The notes under the pieces were generated by a model. It was not told the DNA's origin, searched no databases, and saw only the letters and a list, made by a program, of their open reading frames with translations. From the NCBI RefSeq assembly GCF_000379825.1, contig NZ_KB903816.1, positions 62,001 to 126,000 of the forward strand: 64,000 bases of DNA. Reading direction: 5' to 3'. The position numbers and the translations under genes are program-made. This DNA is from Longispora albida DSM 44784. GTDB taxonomy: Bacteria > Actinomycetota > Actinomycetes > Mycobacteriales > Micromonosporaceae. Of this stretch, positions 8,609 to 16,752 are shown piece after piece (the first letter of the stretch is position 1; every line of letters starts with the position of its first letter).

Positions 8609-9739
8609 TCAGCCGCCCGAGTGTTCCAGTTCGGCGCCCTCCGGTACGGCTTCGGACTCCGGGTCGTCGAGCCAGCCGTCGGGGAGGACGACGCGGGCCT
8701 GGGCGTTACTCCGGCCGCGCGGCGTGCCCAGCTCACCGACCGGGTACGGCGCGTCGTGGTCGAGCTTGCCGAGCAGGTCGTCGAGTTCGGCGAGGCTGCC
8801 GACCATCGCCAGTGCCCGGCGGAGCTCGCCGCCTGCCGGGAACCCTTTCAGGTACCAGGCGATGTGCTTGCGGAAGTCAGCGCAGCCGTGCGGCTCGTCA
8901 CCGAGCCAGGCGACCAGCAGCTCGGCGTGCCGGCGCATGATCGCGGCCACCTGGCCCAGGGTCGGCAGCGCGCGCTCCACCCGGCCGTCGAAAGCGGCTG
9001 CGAGATCGCCGAACAGCCACGGCCTGCCCAGGCAGCCCCGGCCGACGACGACTCCGTCACAGCCGGTCTCCCGCATCATCCGGAGCGCGTCCTCCGCCTC
9101 CCAGATGTCGCCGTTGCCGAGGACGGGGATGCTCGTCACGTGCTCCTTGAGCGTGGCGATCGCCGACCAGTCGGCGTGGCCCGAGTAGAGCTGGATGGCC
9201 GTCCGGCCGTGTAGCGCCACCGCGGCGGCCCCGGAATCCTCGGCGATCCGGCCAGCGTCGAGGTACGTCAGGTGCTCGTCGGTGATGCCCTTGCGGATCT
9301 TCACGGTCACCGGCAGGTCGCCGGCCGCCGCGACGGCCTGGCTGACGATCTTCTGGAAGAGCCGCCTGCGGTACGGCAGGGCCGAGCCGCCACCCCGCCG
9401 GGTGACCTTCGGCACGGGACAGCCGAAGTTGAGATCGATGTGGTCGGCGAGGTCCTCGTCAACGACCATGCGCACCGCCTGGGCGGTGATGTCCGGATCG
9501 ACGCCGTACAGCTGGAGGCTGCGGGGCTTCTCGTCCGCGCCGAACGCGACCATGTTCAGCGTCTTCGGATTCCGCTCGACGAGCGCCCGGGTGGTGACCA
9601 TCTCACAGACGTAGAGGCCGGCCCCGTGCTCACGGCACAGCTGCCGGTAGGCCACGTTGGTGATCCCGGCCATCGGGGCCAGGACAACGGGCGGCCACAC
9701 CTCGTGCTGGCCGATGTGCAGGGGGCGGAACTCAGTCAC
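8609..9739 (-). CDS. dusB: tRNA dihydrouridine synthase B
   Basis: A 376-residue FMN-dependent TIM-barrel enzyme that reduces specific uridines in tRNA. Diagnostic blocks are APMAGITNVAYR (21-32), the catalytic cysteine in NFGCPVPKV (Cys107), a KIRKG phosphate/FMN loop and GVVVGRGCLGRPW near the FMN site. The GTG start is preceded by TACCCT 6 nt upstream and no Shine-Dalgarno. The length is normal for actinobacterial DusB. The XRE operon lies downstream on the same strand but has its own promoter. Confidence 0.95.
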   Translation of the reverse strand: MTEFRPLHIGQHEVWPPVVLAPMAGITNVAYRQLCREHGAGLYVCEMVTTRALVERNPKTLNMVAFGADEKPRSLQLYGVDPDITAQAVRMVVDEDLADHIDLNFGCPVPKVTRRGGGSALPYRRRLFQKIVSQAVAAAGDLPVTVKIRKGITDEHLTYLDAGRIAEDSGAAAVALHGRTAIQLYSGHADWSAIATLKEHVTSIPVLGNGDIWEAEDALRMMRETGCDGVVVGRGCLGRPWLFGDLAAAFDGRVERALPTLGQVAAIMRRHAELLVAWLGDEPHGCADFRKHIAWYLKGFPAGGELRRALAMVGSLAELDDLLGKLDHDAPYPVGELGTPRGRSNAQARVVLPDGWLDDPESEAVPEGAELEHSGG

Positions 9740-9768
9740 CCCACCAGGGTAACCAGCCCGCCGAGAGC

Positions 9769-9808
9769 AGCAGAGCCGGCCGATCCTCGCGGATCAGCCG
9801 GCTCTGCT
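9769..9808 (-). terminator. Terminator after the cold-shock gene
   Basis: Perfect 12-bp arms (9769-9780 and 9797-9808) enclose a second GATCC/GGATC hairpin. It lies between the csp stop and the dusB start, so it should end csp transcription before dusB. Confidence 0.75.
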
Positions 9809-9821
9809 GTCTAGCGTGTGA

Positions 9822-10028
9822 TTACAGGGGACGGATGTTGTCCGCCTGCGGGCCCTTCTGGCCCTGGGTGATCTCGAACTCGACGCGCTGGTTCTCGTCG
9901 AGGCTCCGGTAGCCGCTGGTCGCGATCGCGGAGAAGTGGGCGAAGACGTCAGCGCCGCCGTCGTCCGGGGTGATGAAACCAAAACCCTTTTCGGCGTTGA
10001 ACCACTTCACGGTGCCCTGAACAGCCAT
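9822..10028 (-). CDS. cspA: Cold-shock domain protein
   Basis: A 68-residue single-domain nucleic-acid chaperone. KGFGFI (RNP1) and VFAHFS (RNP2) are intact, and [20 protein letters not shown] is the canonical opening. It binds single-stranded RNA and DNA and melts secondary structure. The start ATG 10028 is chosen because AAAGGA lies 5 nt upstream and because the family begins at this residue; the frame continues upstream only through non-coding leader. The leader carries two stable stem-loops, as is common for csp genes, and a TTGACA -35-like box at 10136-10131. Confidence 0.93.
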   Translation of the reverse strand: MAVQGTVKWFNAEKGFGFITPDDGGADVFAHFSAIATSGYRSLDENQRVEFEITQGQKGPQADNIRPL

Positions 10029-10050
10029 TTCAATCCTTTTGAACCGATGA

Positions 10051-10136
10051 GGGGCGCGTGTGACGCCCCGCCGCAGCGTAACCAAAACAAGCGCCCCGCA
10101 ATGTTCACAGGGCGCTCGCGTACTGCAACTTGTCAA
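10051..10136 (-). promoter_or_regulatory. Structured leader and -35-like box of csp
   Basis: Two hairpins lie in the presumed 5' UTR: GGGGCG/CGCCCC (10051-10069) and AGCGCCC/GGGCGCT (10090-10116). A TTGACA box on the minus strand lies at 10136-10131. No clear -10 could be fixed. Confidence 0.4.
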
Positions 10137-10169
10137 ACGTAGCACGTTTCCGGCCGCGAGGCAGAGACT

Positions 10170-10718
10170 CTAGCCAAGTCGTTCCGCTGGACGGTAGTCG
10201 AGGACGATCGCGCCAGAGCTGAAAGTGTGGGTGCCGGCCAGTGTCCAGCTCTTCGGGGCGGCGCCGTCGGCGAAGAGCCGCTGGCCGGTACCGACGATCA
10301 CCGGGTGCACGAAGAGCTTGAGCTCGTCGACCAGGTCATGGGCGATCAGGTGGTTGAGAAGCTCGCCGCTGCCGTACAGAAGGAGATCCTCGCCGTCGGC
10401 CGCCTTGAGCTTGGCGACGGCCTCGGCCACGTCACCCTCGATGACCTGGGCGTTCCACGTCGTCTCGGTGAGCGTCGCCGAGGCGACGTACTTGGGCATG
10501 GTGTTCATCTTGACCGTGCCCTGGTCGGCCGAGCCCATCTTCGGCCACGCCTGCGACATGCCCTCGTAGGTCCTGCGGCCGAGCAGCAGCGCCCGGCTGA
10601 GCATGAGCTGACCGTGCTGGAACTTCCCGTGGTCGTCGTTCCAGTAGGGGGCGGTCCACGCGGGGTTCTCGACGACACCGTCGATGGAGATGTAGACGAC
10701 GGCCACGAGCTTGCTCAT
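10170..10718 (-). CDS. Dihydrofolate reductase-like (RibD C-terminal) family protein
   Basis: A 182-residue protein with the RibD-C/DHFR fold: an N-terminal strand LVAVVYISIDGVVENP, a LLLGRRTYEGM nucleotide-binding block, LLLYGSGELLNHLI and a terminal LVDELKLFVHPVIVGTGQRLF. Such proteins are NADPH-dependent reductases of mostly unknown substrate, common in actinomycetes. The start ATG 10718 follows an AGGA about 8 nt upstream and matches the family start. A second paralogue lies at 28587-29195. It is a single gene between csp and a divergent amidotransferase. Confidence 0.85.
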   Translation of the reverse strand: MSKLVAVVYISIDGVVENPAWTAPYWNDDHGKFQHGQLMLSRALLLGRRTYEGMSQAWPKMGSADQGTVKMNTMPKYVASATLTETTWNAQVIEGDVAEAVAKLKAADGEDLLLYGSGELLNHLIAHDLVDELKLFVHPVIVGTGQRLFADGAAPKSWTLAGTHTFSSGAIVLDYRPAERLG

Positions 10719-10907
10719 CTGCTGTCCTGTTCGGATCGTCCGGAAGGGGGGTGTGAAGCCAGGTCCAGCGTGCAAGATCAGAACTTGGGCCAGCAAGCAC
10801 CAGGAACGCAACGTTCAGGGCCCGTGCGCTCATCAATCGACACATACACATAGCTTGTACCGTGTCAGAGGCTCAACTCCGGACACCACGCGCCGTAAGA
10901 TGCGCGT

Positions 10908-11780
10908 ATGTGCAGGTTGTTCGCCCTCACCACGGGCGGTCCCCGGGTCCACGCCGCGCTCTGGCTCCTCGACGCCCCCGTCAGCCTCGCCGAGCAGAGC
11001 CGGAGGATGCCGGACGGCGCCGGGCTCGGCTGGTTCAACCTCGGTGACGAGCCGGTCAGGGACCGGGCGCCCCTGGCGGCCTTCGACAACCCCGACTTCG
11101 CCTCGGAGGCCCGGCACGTCGTGTCGCACACCTTCCTCGCGCACGTCAGGTACGCGTCGACGGGCCAGGTGAGCGTGCGCAACACGCACCCCTTCGACAT
11201 CCGCGACCGGCTGTTCGCGCACAACGGCGTCGTGCGCGGGCTCGACGTCCTCGGCTCGTGGCTCGGGCCGGTCGACAAGGCCTTCGTCGAGGGCCAGACC
11301 GACTCCGAGCTGGTGTTCGCCTACATCACCGCCGAGATCGAGCGGCTGGGCGACACCACGGAGGGCATCATCAGCGCCGTCACCCGGATCGGCCAGGAAC
11401 TGCCGGTCTACGCGCTCAACTTCGTCCTCGCCGAGCCGGGCAGGCTGTGGGCGCTGCGGTACCCCGACGTCCATCCACTGTGGGTGCTCAACCCGGAGCT
11501 GGGCGGCCGGGGCAGCCTGATGCTGGATCCGCGTACCGAACTCGGCCGGATGACCGTCGAGTCGGCCGAGGCCGGCGGCAAGGACGTGCCGGCCTTCGTG
11601 ATCGCCTCGGAGCGGATGGACGACGATCCCGACTGGCGGCTGCTGGAGCCTGGAGAGCTGCTCGTCGTCGAGGGGCTGGCCGCCAAGTCGCTGTTCCCGT
11701 TCGACGAGCCGGCGCACCGGCTGACCCGCGAGGACCTGCACCCGCAGGAAGCCTCCTCGCAGGCGCCGTCACACGCCTGA
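10908..11780 (+). CDS. Class II glutamine amidotransferase (YafJ/EgtC-like)
   Basis: A 290-residue N-terminal-nucleophile amidohydrolase. The start MCRLFALTT places the nucleophile cysteine at position 2 after methionine removal. GLGWFN, FLAHVRYASTG and HPFDIRDRLFAHNGVV are the glutamine-binding and catalytic-loop signatures. It probably hydrolyses glutamine or a gamma-glutamyl amide; the YafJ and EgtC families are both possible. No egtB/egtD ergothioneine genes are near, so the EgtC role is unsupported here. TAAGAT lies 6 nt before the ATG with no Shine-Dalgarno. Confidence 0.88.
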   Translation: MCRLFALTTGGPRVHAALWLLDAPVSLAEQSRRMPDGAGLGWFNLGDEPVRDRAPLAAFDNPDFASEARHVVSHTFLAHVRYASTGQVSVRNTHPFDIRDRLFAHNGVVRGLDVLGSWLGPVDKAFVEGQTDSELVFAYITAEIERLGDTTEGIISAVTRIGQELPVYALNFVLAEPGRLWALRYPDVHPLWVLNPELGGRGSLMLDPRTELGRMTVESAEAGGKDVPAFVIASERMDDDPDWRLLEPGELLVVEGLAAKSLFPFDEPAHRLTREDLHPQEASSQAPSHA

Positions 11781-11811
11781 TTCTGTCGGAGGCGCCGGCT
11801 AGGTTGCCGGC

Positions 11812-13029
11812 ATGACTGGACAGCTGGCGCGCCGCCTCGGGCTCCGCGACGCCGTGATGATCGGGCTCGGCTCGATGGTGGGCGCCGGGGTCTTCGCCGC
11901 CTTCGCACCCGCCGCAGCGGCCGCCGGCCCGTGGCTGCTGGTCGCACTGGCCCTGGCGGCCCTCGTGGCGTACTGCAACGCGACGGCCTCCGCCCAGCTC
12001 GCCGCCGAGTATCCGACCTCGGGCGGGACGTATGTCTACGGGCGGGAGCGGCTCGGCGAGTGGCCCGGCTTCCTGGCCGGCTGGGGCTTCGTGATCGGCA
12101 AGACGGCCTCGTGCGCGGCGATGGCGCTGACCTTCGCGGCGTACGCGGCGCCGGCCGGGTGGCAGCGGCCGGTCGCCGTGGCCGCGATCCTCGGGCTCGC
12201 CGCCGTGAACTACCGGGGCATCACCCGCACGGCCAAGCTCGCCGCGATCATCGTCGTGTTCGTCCTGGCGGTGCTCGGGCTGGTCGTGGCCTCGACGGTG
12301 GGCGGCGGGCCGGTGACTGGCGGGCCGTTCGACGCGTACGGCGTGCTCCAGGCCGCCGGGCTGCTGTTCTTCGCCTTCGCCGGGTACGCGCGGGTCGCGA
12401 CACTGGGCGAGGAGGTACGCGAGCCGCGCCGGGTCATCCCCCGGGCCATCCTGATCGCGCTCGGCATCGCCGTCGTGGTGTACGCGCTGGTCGGCACCGG
12501 GCTGCTCCGGGCGCTCGGCGCGAGCGCGCTGGCTGGCAGCCGTGCCCCGCTGGCTGACGCCGTCCGGGCCGGTGGCTGGGGCTGGGCCGTGCCGATCGTC
12601 ACCGCCGGGGCCGCCGCCGCCGCACTCGGGGCGCTGCTGGCCCTGATCGCCGGGGTCGGGCGGACCACCCTGGCGATGGCCAGGGAGCGCGACCTGCCGT
12701 CGTGGCTGGCCGCCGTGCACCCGAGGTTCCAGACCCCGCACCGCGCCGAGGCCGCACTGGCCATTGTGGTCAGCGTGCTCGTGCTGACGACCGACCTGCG
12801 CGGCGCGATCGGCTTCTCTTCCTTCGGCGTCCTCATGTACTACCTGGTCGCCAACCTCGCCGCGTACACCCAGACGGACCGGCGCTATCCGAAGGCCCTG
12901 CAGATTCTCGGGGCGGCCGGCTGCGTCGTTCTGGCTGCGACGCTGCCGGCCAGTTCAGTCCTCATCGGACTGTGCGTTTTCGCCGCCGGTACCGTGTATC
13001 GCTTTGTGGTCTTGAAGTTCAGATCTTGA
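11812..13029 (+). CDS. APC-family amino acid permease
   Basis: A 405-residue membrane protein with about twelve helices. The opening GLRDAVMIGLGSMVGAGVF is the unwound helix-1 substrate motif of the amino acid-polyamine-organocation superfamily, and EEVREPRRVIPRAI follows helix 6 as in cationic amino acid carriers. The substrate cannot be assigned. TAGGTT lies 6 nt upstream of the ATG. The gene is convergent with glyS, and the hairpin element at 13048-13164 fills the gap. Confidence 0.88.
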   Translation: MTGQLARRLGLRDAVMIGLGSMVGAGVFAAFAPAAAAAGPWLLVALALAALVAYCNATASAQLAAEYPTSGGTYVYGRERLGEWPGFLAGWGFVIGKTASCAAMALTFAAYAAPAGWQRPVAVAAILGLAAVNYRGITRTAKLAAIIVVFVLAVLGLVVASTVGGGPVTGGPFDAYGVLQAAGLLFFAFAGYARVATLGEEVREPRRVIPRAILIALGIAVVVYALVGTGLLRALGASALAGSRAPLADAVRAGGWGWAVPIVTAGAAAAALGALLALIAGVGRTTLAMARERDLPSWLAAVHPRFQTPHRAEAALAIVVSVLVLTTDLRGAIGFSSFGVLMYYLVANLAAYTQTDRRYPKALQILGAAGCVVLAATLPASSVLIGLCVFAAGTVYRFVVLKFRS

Positions 13030-13047
13030 TCTGTGTTTTTGATCTAA

Positions 13048-13164
13048 CGCGAGGTGGCCCGCTGAGGGCGGATCTGGCAAGCGTCAGGGCTTCCCTCGTA
13101 CCGGTGTTGTACGTGGGAAGCCCTGACGCGCAGTCCAGATTCGTTCTCAGCGGGCCGGCACTAC
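13048..13164. repeat. Interspersed hairpin element, copy A
   Basis: The core hairpin has 15-bp arms at 13081-13095 and 13115-13129. After a T-T mismatch it continues with CGTAC/GTACG around the loop CGGTGTT (13102-13108). It is nested inside an outer inverted repeat, GGCCCGCTGAG (13056-13066) with CTCAGCGGGCC (13146-13156), and ATCTGG/CCAGAT. Flanks and loop match copy B (59100-59233, inverted) almost base for base, but the arms are unrelated. It sits between convergent genes and probably also terminates both. CTTGATCTG and TTGATCT just upstream (13025-13045) are also shared with the related elements. Confidence 0.8.
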
Positions 13165-14544
13165 CTAACAACCCGGAAGGCGCTCGATCAGGTAGGTTTC
13201 CAGGCGGTCGAGGCTGACGCGGTCCTGGGTCATCGTGTCGCGGTCCCGGACGGTCACGGCGTTGTCCTCGAGGGTGTCGAAGTCGACCGTGACGCAGAAC
13301 GGCGTGCCGATCTCGTCCTGGCGGCGGTAGCGGCGGCCGATGGCGCCGGCGTCGTCGAAGTCGACCACCCAGCGCTTGCGGAGCATGGCGGCCAGCTCAC
13401 GCGACTTCGGCGACAGCTTCTCGTTGCGGGACAGCGGCAGCACGGCCACCTTGACTGGGGCGAGGCGAGGGTCGAAGCGCATGACGGTGCGCTTGTCCAC
13501 GCCACCCTTGGTGTTCGGGGCCTCGTCGACGTCGTAGGCCTCCAGGAGGAAGCACAGCACCGCGCGGGTCAGGCCGGCGGCCGGCTCGATGACGTACGGC
13601 GTCCAGCGCTCGCCCTTCTCCTGGTCGAAGTAGGACAGGTCGACGCCGGAGTGCTTCGAGTGGGTCTGGAGGTCGAAGTCCGTCCGGTTGGCCACGCCTT
13701 CGAGCTCGGAGAACTCGGTGCCGCCGAACTGGAAGCGGTACTCGATGTCCACTGTCCGCTTCGAGTAGTGGGACAGCTTCTCCTTCGGGTGCTCGTACCG
13801 GCGGAGGTTCTCGGGCTTGACGCCGAGGTCCAGGTACCAGTTCCACCGCTGTTCGAGCCAGTACTCGTGCCATTCCTCGTCCGAGCCGGGCTCGACGAAG
13901 AACTCCATCTCCATCTGCTCGAACTCGCGGGTACGGAAGATGAAGTTACCCGGGGTGATCTCGTTGCGGAACGACTTGCCGACCTGGGCGATACCGAACG
14001 GCGGCTTCTTCCGGGCTGCCGACTCGACGTTCTTGTAGTTCACGAAAATGCCCTGCGCGGTCTCGGGCCGCAGGTAGTGCAGGCCCTCCTCCGACTCGAC
14101 CGGGCCGAGATACGTCTTCATCAGGCCGTTGAACATCTTCGGCTCGGTGAAGGTGCCCTTGTTCCCGCAGTTCGGGCAGTTCTGGTCGGACAGCGCGAAG
14201 GTCTTGCCCGGGTGCTTCTCCGCGAACTCCTCTTCGAGGTGGTCGGCGCGGAACCGCTTGTGGCAGGACTGGCACTCGGTCAGCGGGTCGGTGAACTCCG
14301 CGATGTGACCGGAGGCCGCCCACACGTCACGGGCCAGGATGACGGCGGAGTCGAGGCCGACCACGTCGTCACGCTGCTGCACCATCGTCTTCCACCACTG
14401 GCGGCGGACGTTCTCCTTCAGCTCGACGCCGAGCGGACCGTAGTCCCAGGCCGACTTGGTGCCGCCGTAGATCTCGCTTGACTGGAAGACGAAACCACGG
14501 CGTTTGCACAGGCTGACGATCGCATCAATACGGTCGGCGGACAT
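13165..14544 (-). CDS. glyS: Glycyl-tRNA synthetase (dimeric type)
   Basis: A 459-residue class II synthetase that charges tRNA-Gly. Motif-like blocks include [32 protein letters not shown] and FRNEITP. A zinc-knuckle-like insertion has Cys91, Cys94, Cys123 and Cys126. The C-terminal anticodon-binding domain starts around residue 360 (PVKVAVLPL). This is the single-chain alpha2 form rather than the glyQ/glyS tetramer. I looked for a T-box leader and saw none in the short upstream gap. Its stop lies against hairpin element A. Confidence 0.96.
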   Translation of the reverse strand: MSADRIDAIVSLCKRRGFVFQSSEIYGGTKSAWDYGPLGVELKENVRRQWWKTMVQQRDDVVGLDSAVILARDVWAASGHIAEFTDPLTECQSCHKRFRADHLEEEFAEKHPGKTFALSDQNCPNCGNKGTFTEPKMFNGLMKTYLGPVESEEGLHYLRPETAQGIFVNYKNVESAARKKPPFGIAQVGKSFRNEITPGNFIFRTREFEQMEMEFFVEPGSDEEWHEYWLEQRWNWYLDLGVKPENLRRYEHPKEKLSHYSKRTVDIEYRFQFGGTEFSELEGVANRTDFDLQTHSKHSGVDLSYFDQEKGERWTPYVIEPAAGLTRAVLCFLLEAYDVDEAPNTKGGVDKRTVMRFDPRLAPVKVAVLPLSRNEKLSPKSRELAAMLRKRWVVDFDDAGAIGRRYRRQDEIGTPFCVTVDFDTLEDNAVTVRDRDTMTQDRVSLDRLETYLIERLPGC

Positions 14545-14613
14545 GTGGGACTCTCCATCCGGCTGGCGGTCGGTGGGTGGATTTGCTACAAGGCCATCAG
14601 GCTACCTGGCAGC

Positions 14614-15348
14614 CTAATTGTCGTTGCTACAGACCTGGTAGCGCTTATCCACCGGGTCGAGGACCACGCGCAGCCGCTTCGTGGCGGAAGAACTATTCTG
14701 CTGTACCCGCACGGTCACCCACACCGTCGCCTGCTCGCGATTGCTCGGCTCGGTGCGCGTGATCTCGTAACCCTGAATGCGCGGCCTGCGGTCGTGCTCG
14801 GCGGCGAATTCCTCCGCCGTCTGGAGTTCACGCAGGTCGGAGCACATTTCCAGGTACGCCTTGGAGTACTCGCCGCGCTGGAGCGGGCCCATGTACCTGT
14901 CGGTGGCCGCCCTGGCCTCGGTGTTCTGCTCGACCGACATCCAGATCGCGAGGCCGGCACAGGTACCGATGGCGCCGCCGACGCAGAGGAACACGGCGAG
15001 GACACCGCCGACGACCGCGAACCACGTCCGGCGCTTGTCGCGCTGCGAGGGCGGCGCGACGAACGGCGGCTGGACACCGGGGCCGGGCGGGGGCGGCGGG
15101 GCTGTCACCTCGGCCGGGTGGTGGCCCGGCACGCTTCCTGGGCCGTATCCGAGCGATTGTCCGATATGCGATAGCGGAGGGGCAGCAGGTGCTGGCGATA
15201 CCGGGGCGGCTGGGGGCTGGGGGGCTGGCGGGACGACGGTCGCGAGTTCGGGCTCCGGGGCGGGCGCGGGTGGGAACTCCAGGGGTTTCGGGGCTGGCCA
15301 CGGCTCCTGGGGTTCGGCGGAGCCGGGGTCCTGGGGCGGTGTGGTCAC
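14614..15348 (-). CDS. Proline-rich single-pass membrane protein of unknown function
   Basis: A 244-residue protein with a long Pro/Ala-rich cytoplasmic N-terminus (residues 1-95), one strong membrane helix (about 107-130, WFAVVGGVLAVFLCVGGAIG) and an extracytoplasmic domain of about 110 residues. That domain (RYMGPLQRGEYSKAYLEMCSDL) resembles the NTF2-like folds of DUF4878-type lumazine or lipoprotein families. The GTG start overlaps the stop of the monooxygenase-like gene by four bases (GTGA), so the two are cotranscribed. No enzymatic motif was recognised. Confidence 0.75.
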   Translation of the reverse strand: MTTPPQDPGSAEPQEPWPAPKPLEFPPAPAPEPELATVVPPAPQPPAAPVSPAPAAPPLSHIGQSLGYGPGSVPGHHPAEVTAPPPPPGPGVQPPFVAPPSQRDKRRTWFAVVGGVLAVFLCVGGAIGTCAGLAIWMSVEQNTEARAATDRYMGPLQRGEYSKAYLEMCSDLRELQTAEEFAAEHDRRPRIQGYEITRTEPSNREQATVWVTVRVQQNSSSATKRLRVVLDPVDKRYQVCSNDN

Positions 15349-15689
15349 CGGCGGCCCTCCTCGACCGGTACCCAGTCGCCCTCCGCCACGGTCAGCTCCC
15401 CGCCCGGGGCCAGGCTGGCCAGCACCTCGTAGGCGCTCGGCTCCTCGATGCTCTGGGCGAGGAGCGGGGTCGCGTACATCTTCACGTCGAAGTTGCTGAG
15501 CGCGCGGCGGTACGCGCCGACGGACTTCCACTCCGTCGCGAGCGCCCACAGCTCGGGGTCGTCGGGGGCCCGGCCGAGCCGCCCGGACAGGAAACCGGCG
15601 CAAGCGCCCAGCGCACGGAGGGCAGCGTGTGCCCGCTCAGTGAACTCCCCCGGGTCTGTGCCGACCCGGAACCGATTGACGACCAGCAT
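15345..15689 (-). CDS. Antibiotic biosynthesis monooxygenase (ABM) family protein
   Basis: A 114-residue ferredoxin-like alpha/beta protein. The MLVVNRFRV start, a GFLSGRLGRAPDDPELWALATEWKS-like centre and a Y-R-R-A-L-S-N segment fit the dimeric alpha-beta barrel ABM family. Members act as cofactor-free oxygenases or haem-binding proteins; which one is not clear. TAGGTT lies 6 nt upstream of the ATG. The next gene is translationally coupled. Confidence 0.7.
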   Translation of the reverse strand: MLVVNRFRVGTDPGEFTERAHAALRALGACAGFLSGRLGRAPDDPELWALATEWKSVGAYRRALSNFDVKMYATPLLAQSIEEPSAYEVLASLAPGGELTVAEGDWVPVEEGRR

Positions 15690-15753
15690 GCGCCCAACCT
15701 ACCCGGATGTCCGCACCGGCACGCGACGCGACTCACATCAGCGGAACCCGGTG

Positions 15754-15773
15754 TTGACAATCATTCTCATTAA
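15754..15773 (+). promoter_or_regulatory. Zur box and -35 of znuABC
   Basis: TGACAATCATTCTCA (15755-15769) fits the TGANAATNATTNTCA palindrome bound by zinc-loaded Zur and overlaps a TTGACA -35 box (15754-15759). It lies 20 bp before znuA, so zinc-replete Zur would block the promoter. Confidence 0.85.
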
Positions 15774-15789
15774 GAGCCAAGGTTGATTC

Positions 15790-16752
15790 ATGTTCAAGCG
15801 CCCCCTCGCCGTCAAGCGCCCTCTGGCCCTGCTCGCCGCCGCAGCTCTCGCCACGGGAGCGCTCGCCGCCTGCGACAGCTCCGGCTCGGCTGACGGGAAG
15901 CTCAGCGTGGTCGCGGCCGCGTACCCCTTCGAGTGGCTGAGCAGGCAGATCGGCGGTGACCAGGTGAAGGTGACGAACCTGGTGAAGCCGGGAGCCGAGC
16001 CGCACGACCTCGAGCTGACGCCGAAGCTGGTCGCGGCGGTCAGCGAGGCCAAGCTCGTCGTCTACCTGCCGGGCTTCCAGCCAGCCGTCGACAGCGCCGT
16101 CTCCCAGCACGCCGTGGGCCGGACGTTCGACGTGGCGGGCGTCGAGCCGCTGGCCGAGAGCAGCGCCGCCGAGCACGACCACGACCACGGGCCCGGCGCG
16201 AGCCCGGGGATCGGCGAGGACAAGGACAAGAAGGCCAAGGACCCGCACGTGTGGCTGGACCCGGTCCGGTTCGCCAAGATCGGCGACCAGCTGGCCGAGC
16301 GGTTCGGGCAGGCCGACCCCGGCCACGCCGCCGAGTACAAGTCGCGGGCCGCGACGGTGCGGGCCGAGCTGGAGAAGCTCGACAAGGAGTACGCAGAGGG
16401 CCTCAAGACCTGCCAGCGCAAGGAGCTGGTCACGTCGCACGCGGCGTTCGGCTACCTGACCACGCGGTACAAGCTGGAGCAGATCTCGATCGCCGGCCTG
16501 AGCCCAGACCAGGAGCCGTCCGCGCAGAAGATCGCCGAGATCGTGGCGGAGGCCAAGGAGCACGGCGCGACGATCATCTTCACCGAGGCGCTGGTCAGCC
16601 CGGCCATCGCGAAGACGATCGCCAGCGAGGCCGGGGCGAAGACCGAGGTGCTCGACCCGATCGAGAGCCTGCCCGAGGGCAGTTCCGAGGACTACGCGAA
16701 GATTATGCGCGCCAACCTTGGCAAGATTCGTGCCGCTCTGGGGTGCTCGTGA
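15790..16752 (+). CDS. znuA: Zinc ABC transporter substrate-binding lipoprotein
   Basis: A 320-residue cluster A-I metal-binding protein. A signal peptide ends in a lipobox with Cys28 (LAAC), so it is membrane-anchored outside the cell. The histidine-rich loop EHDHDHGPG (128-136) between the first two metal-ligand regions is typical of zinc-specific members, and DPHVWLDP carries a ligand histidine. It hands zinc to ZnuB/ZnuC. A Zur box sits 20 bp upstream. The stop overlaps the znuC start (GTGA). Confidence 0.95.
   Translation: MFKRPLAVKRPLALLAAAALATGALAACDSSGSADGKLSVVAAAYPFEWLSRQIGGDQVKVTNLVKPGAEPHDLELTPKLVAAVSEAKLVVYLPGFQPAVDSAVSQHAVGRTFDVAGVEPLAESSAAEHDHDHGPGASPGIGEDKDKKAKDPHVWLDPVRFAKIGDQLAERFGQADPGHAAEYKSRAATVRAELEKLDKEYAEGLKTCQRKELVTSHAAFGYLTTRYKLEQISIAGLSPDQEPSAQKIAEIVAEAKEHGATIIFTEALVSPAIAKTIASEAGAKTEVLDPIESLPEGSSEDYAKIMRANLGKIRAALGCS

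Noticed and set aside
14545-14613. T-box leader before glyS
   Set aside because: The gap is too short and lacks the conserved T-box sequence.
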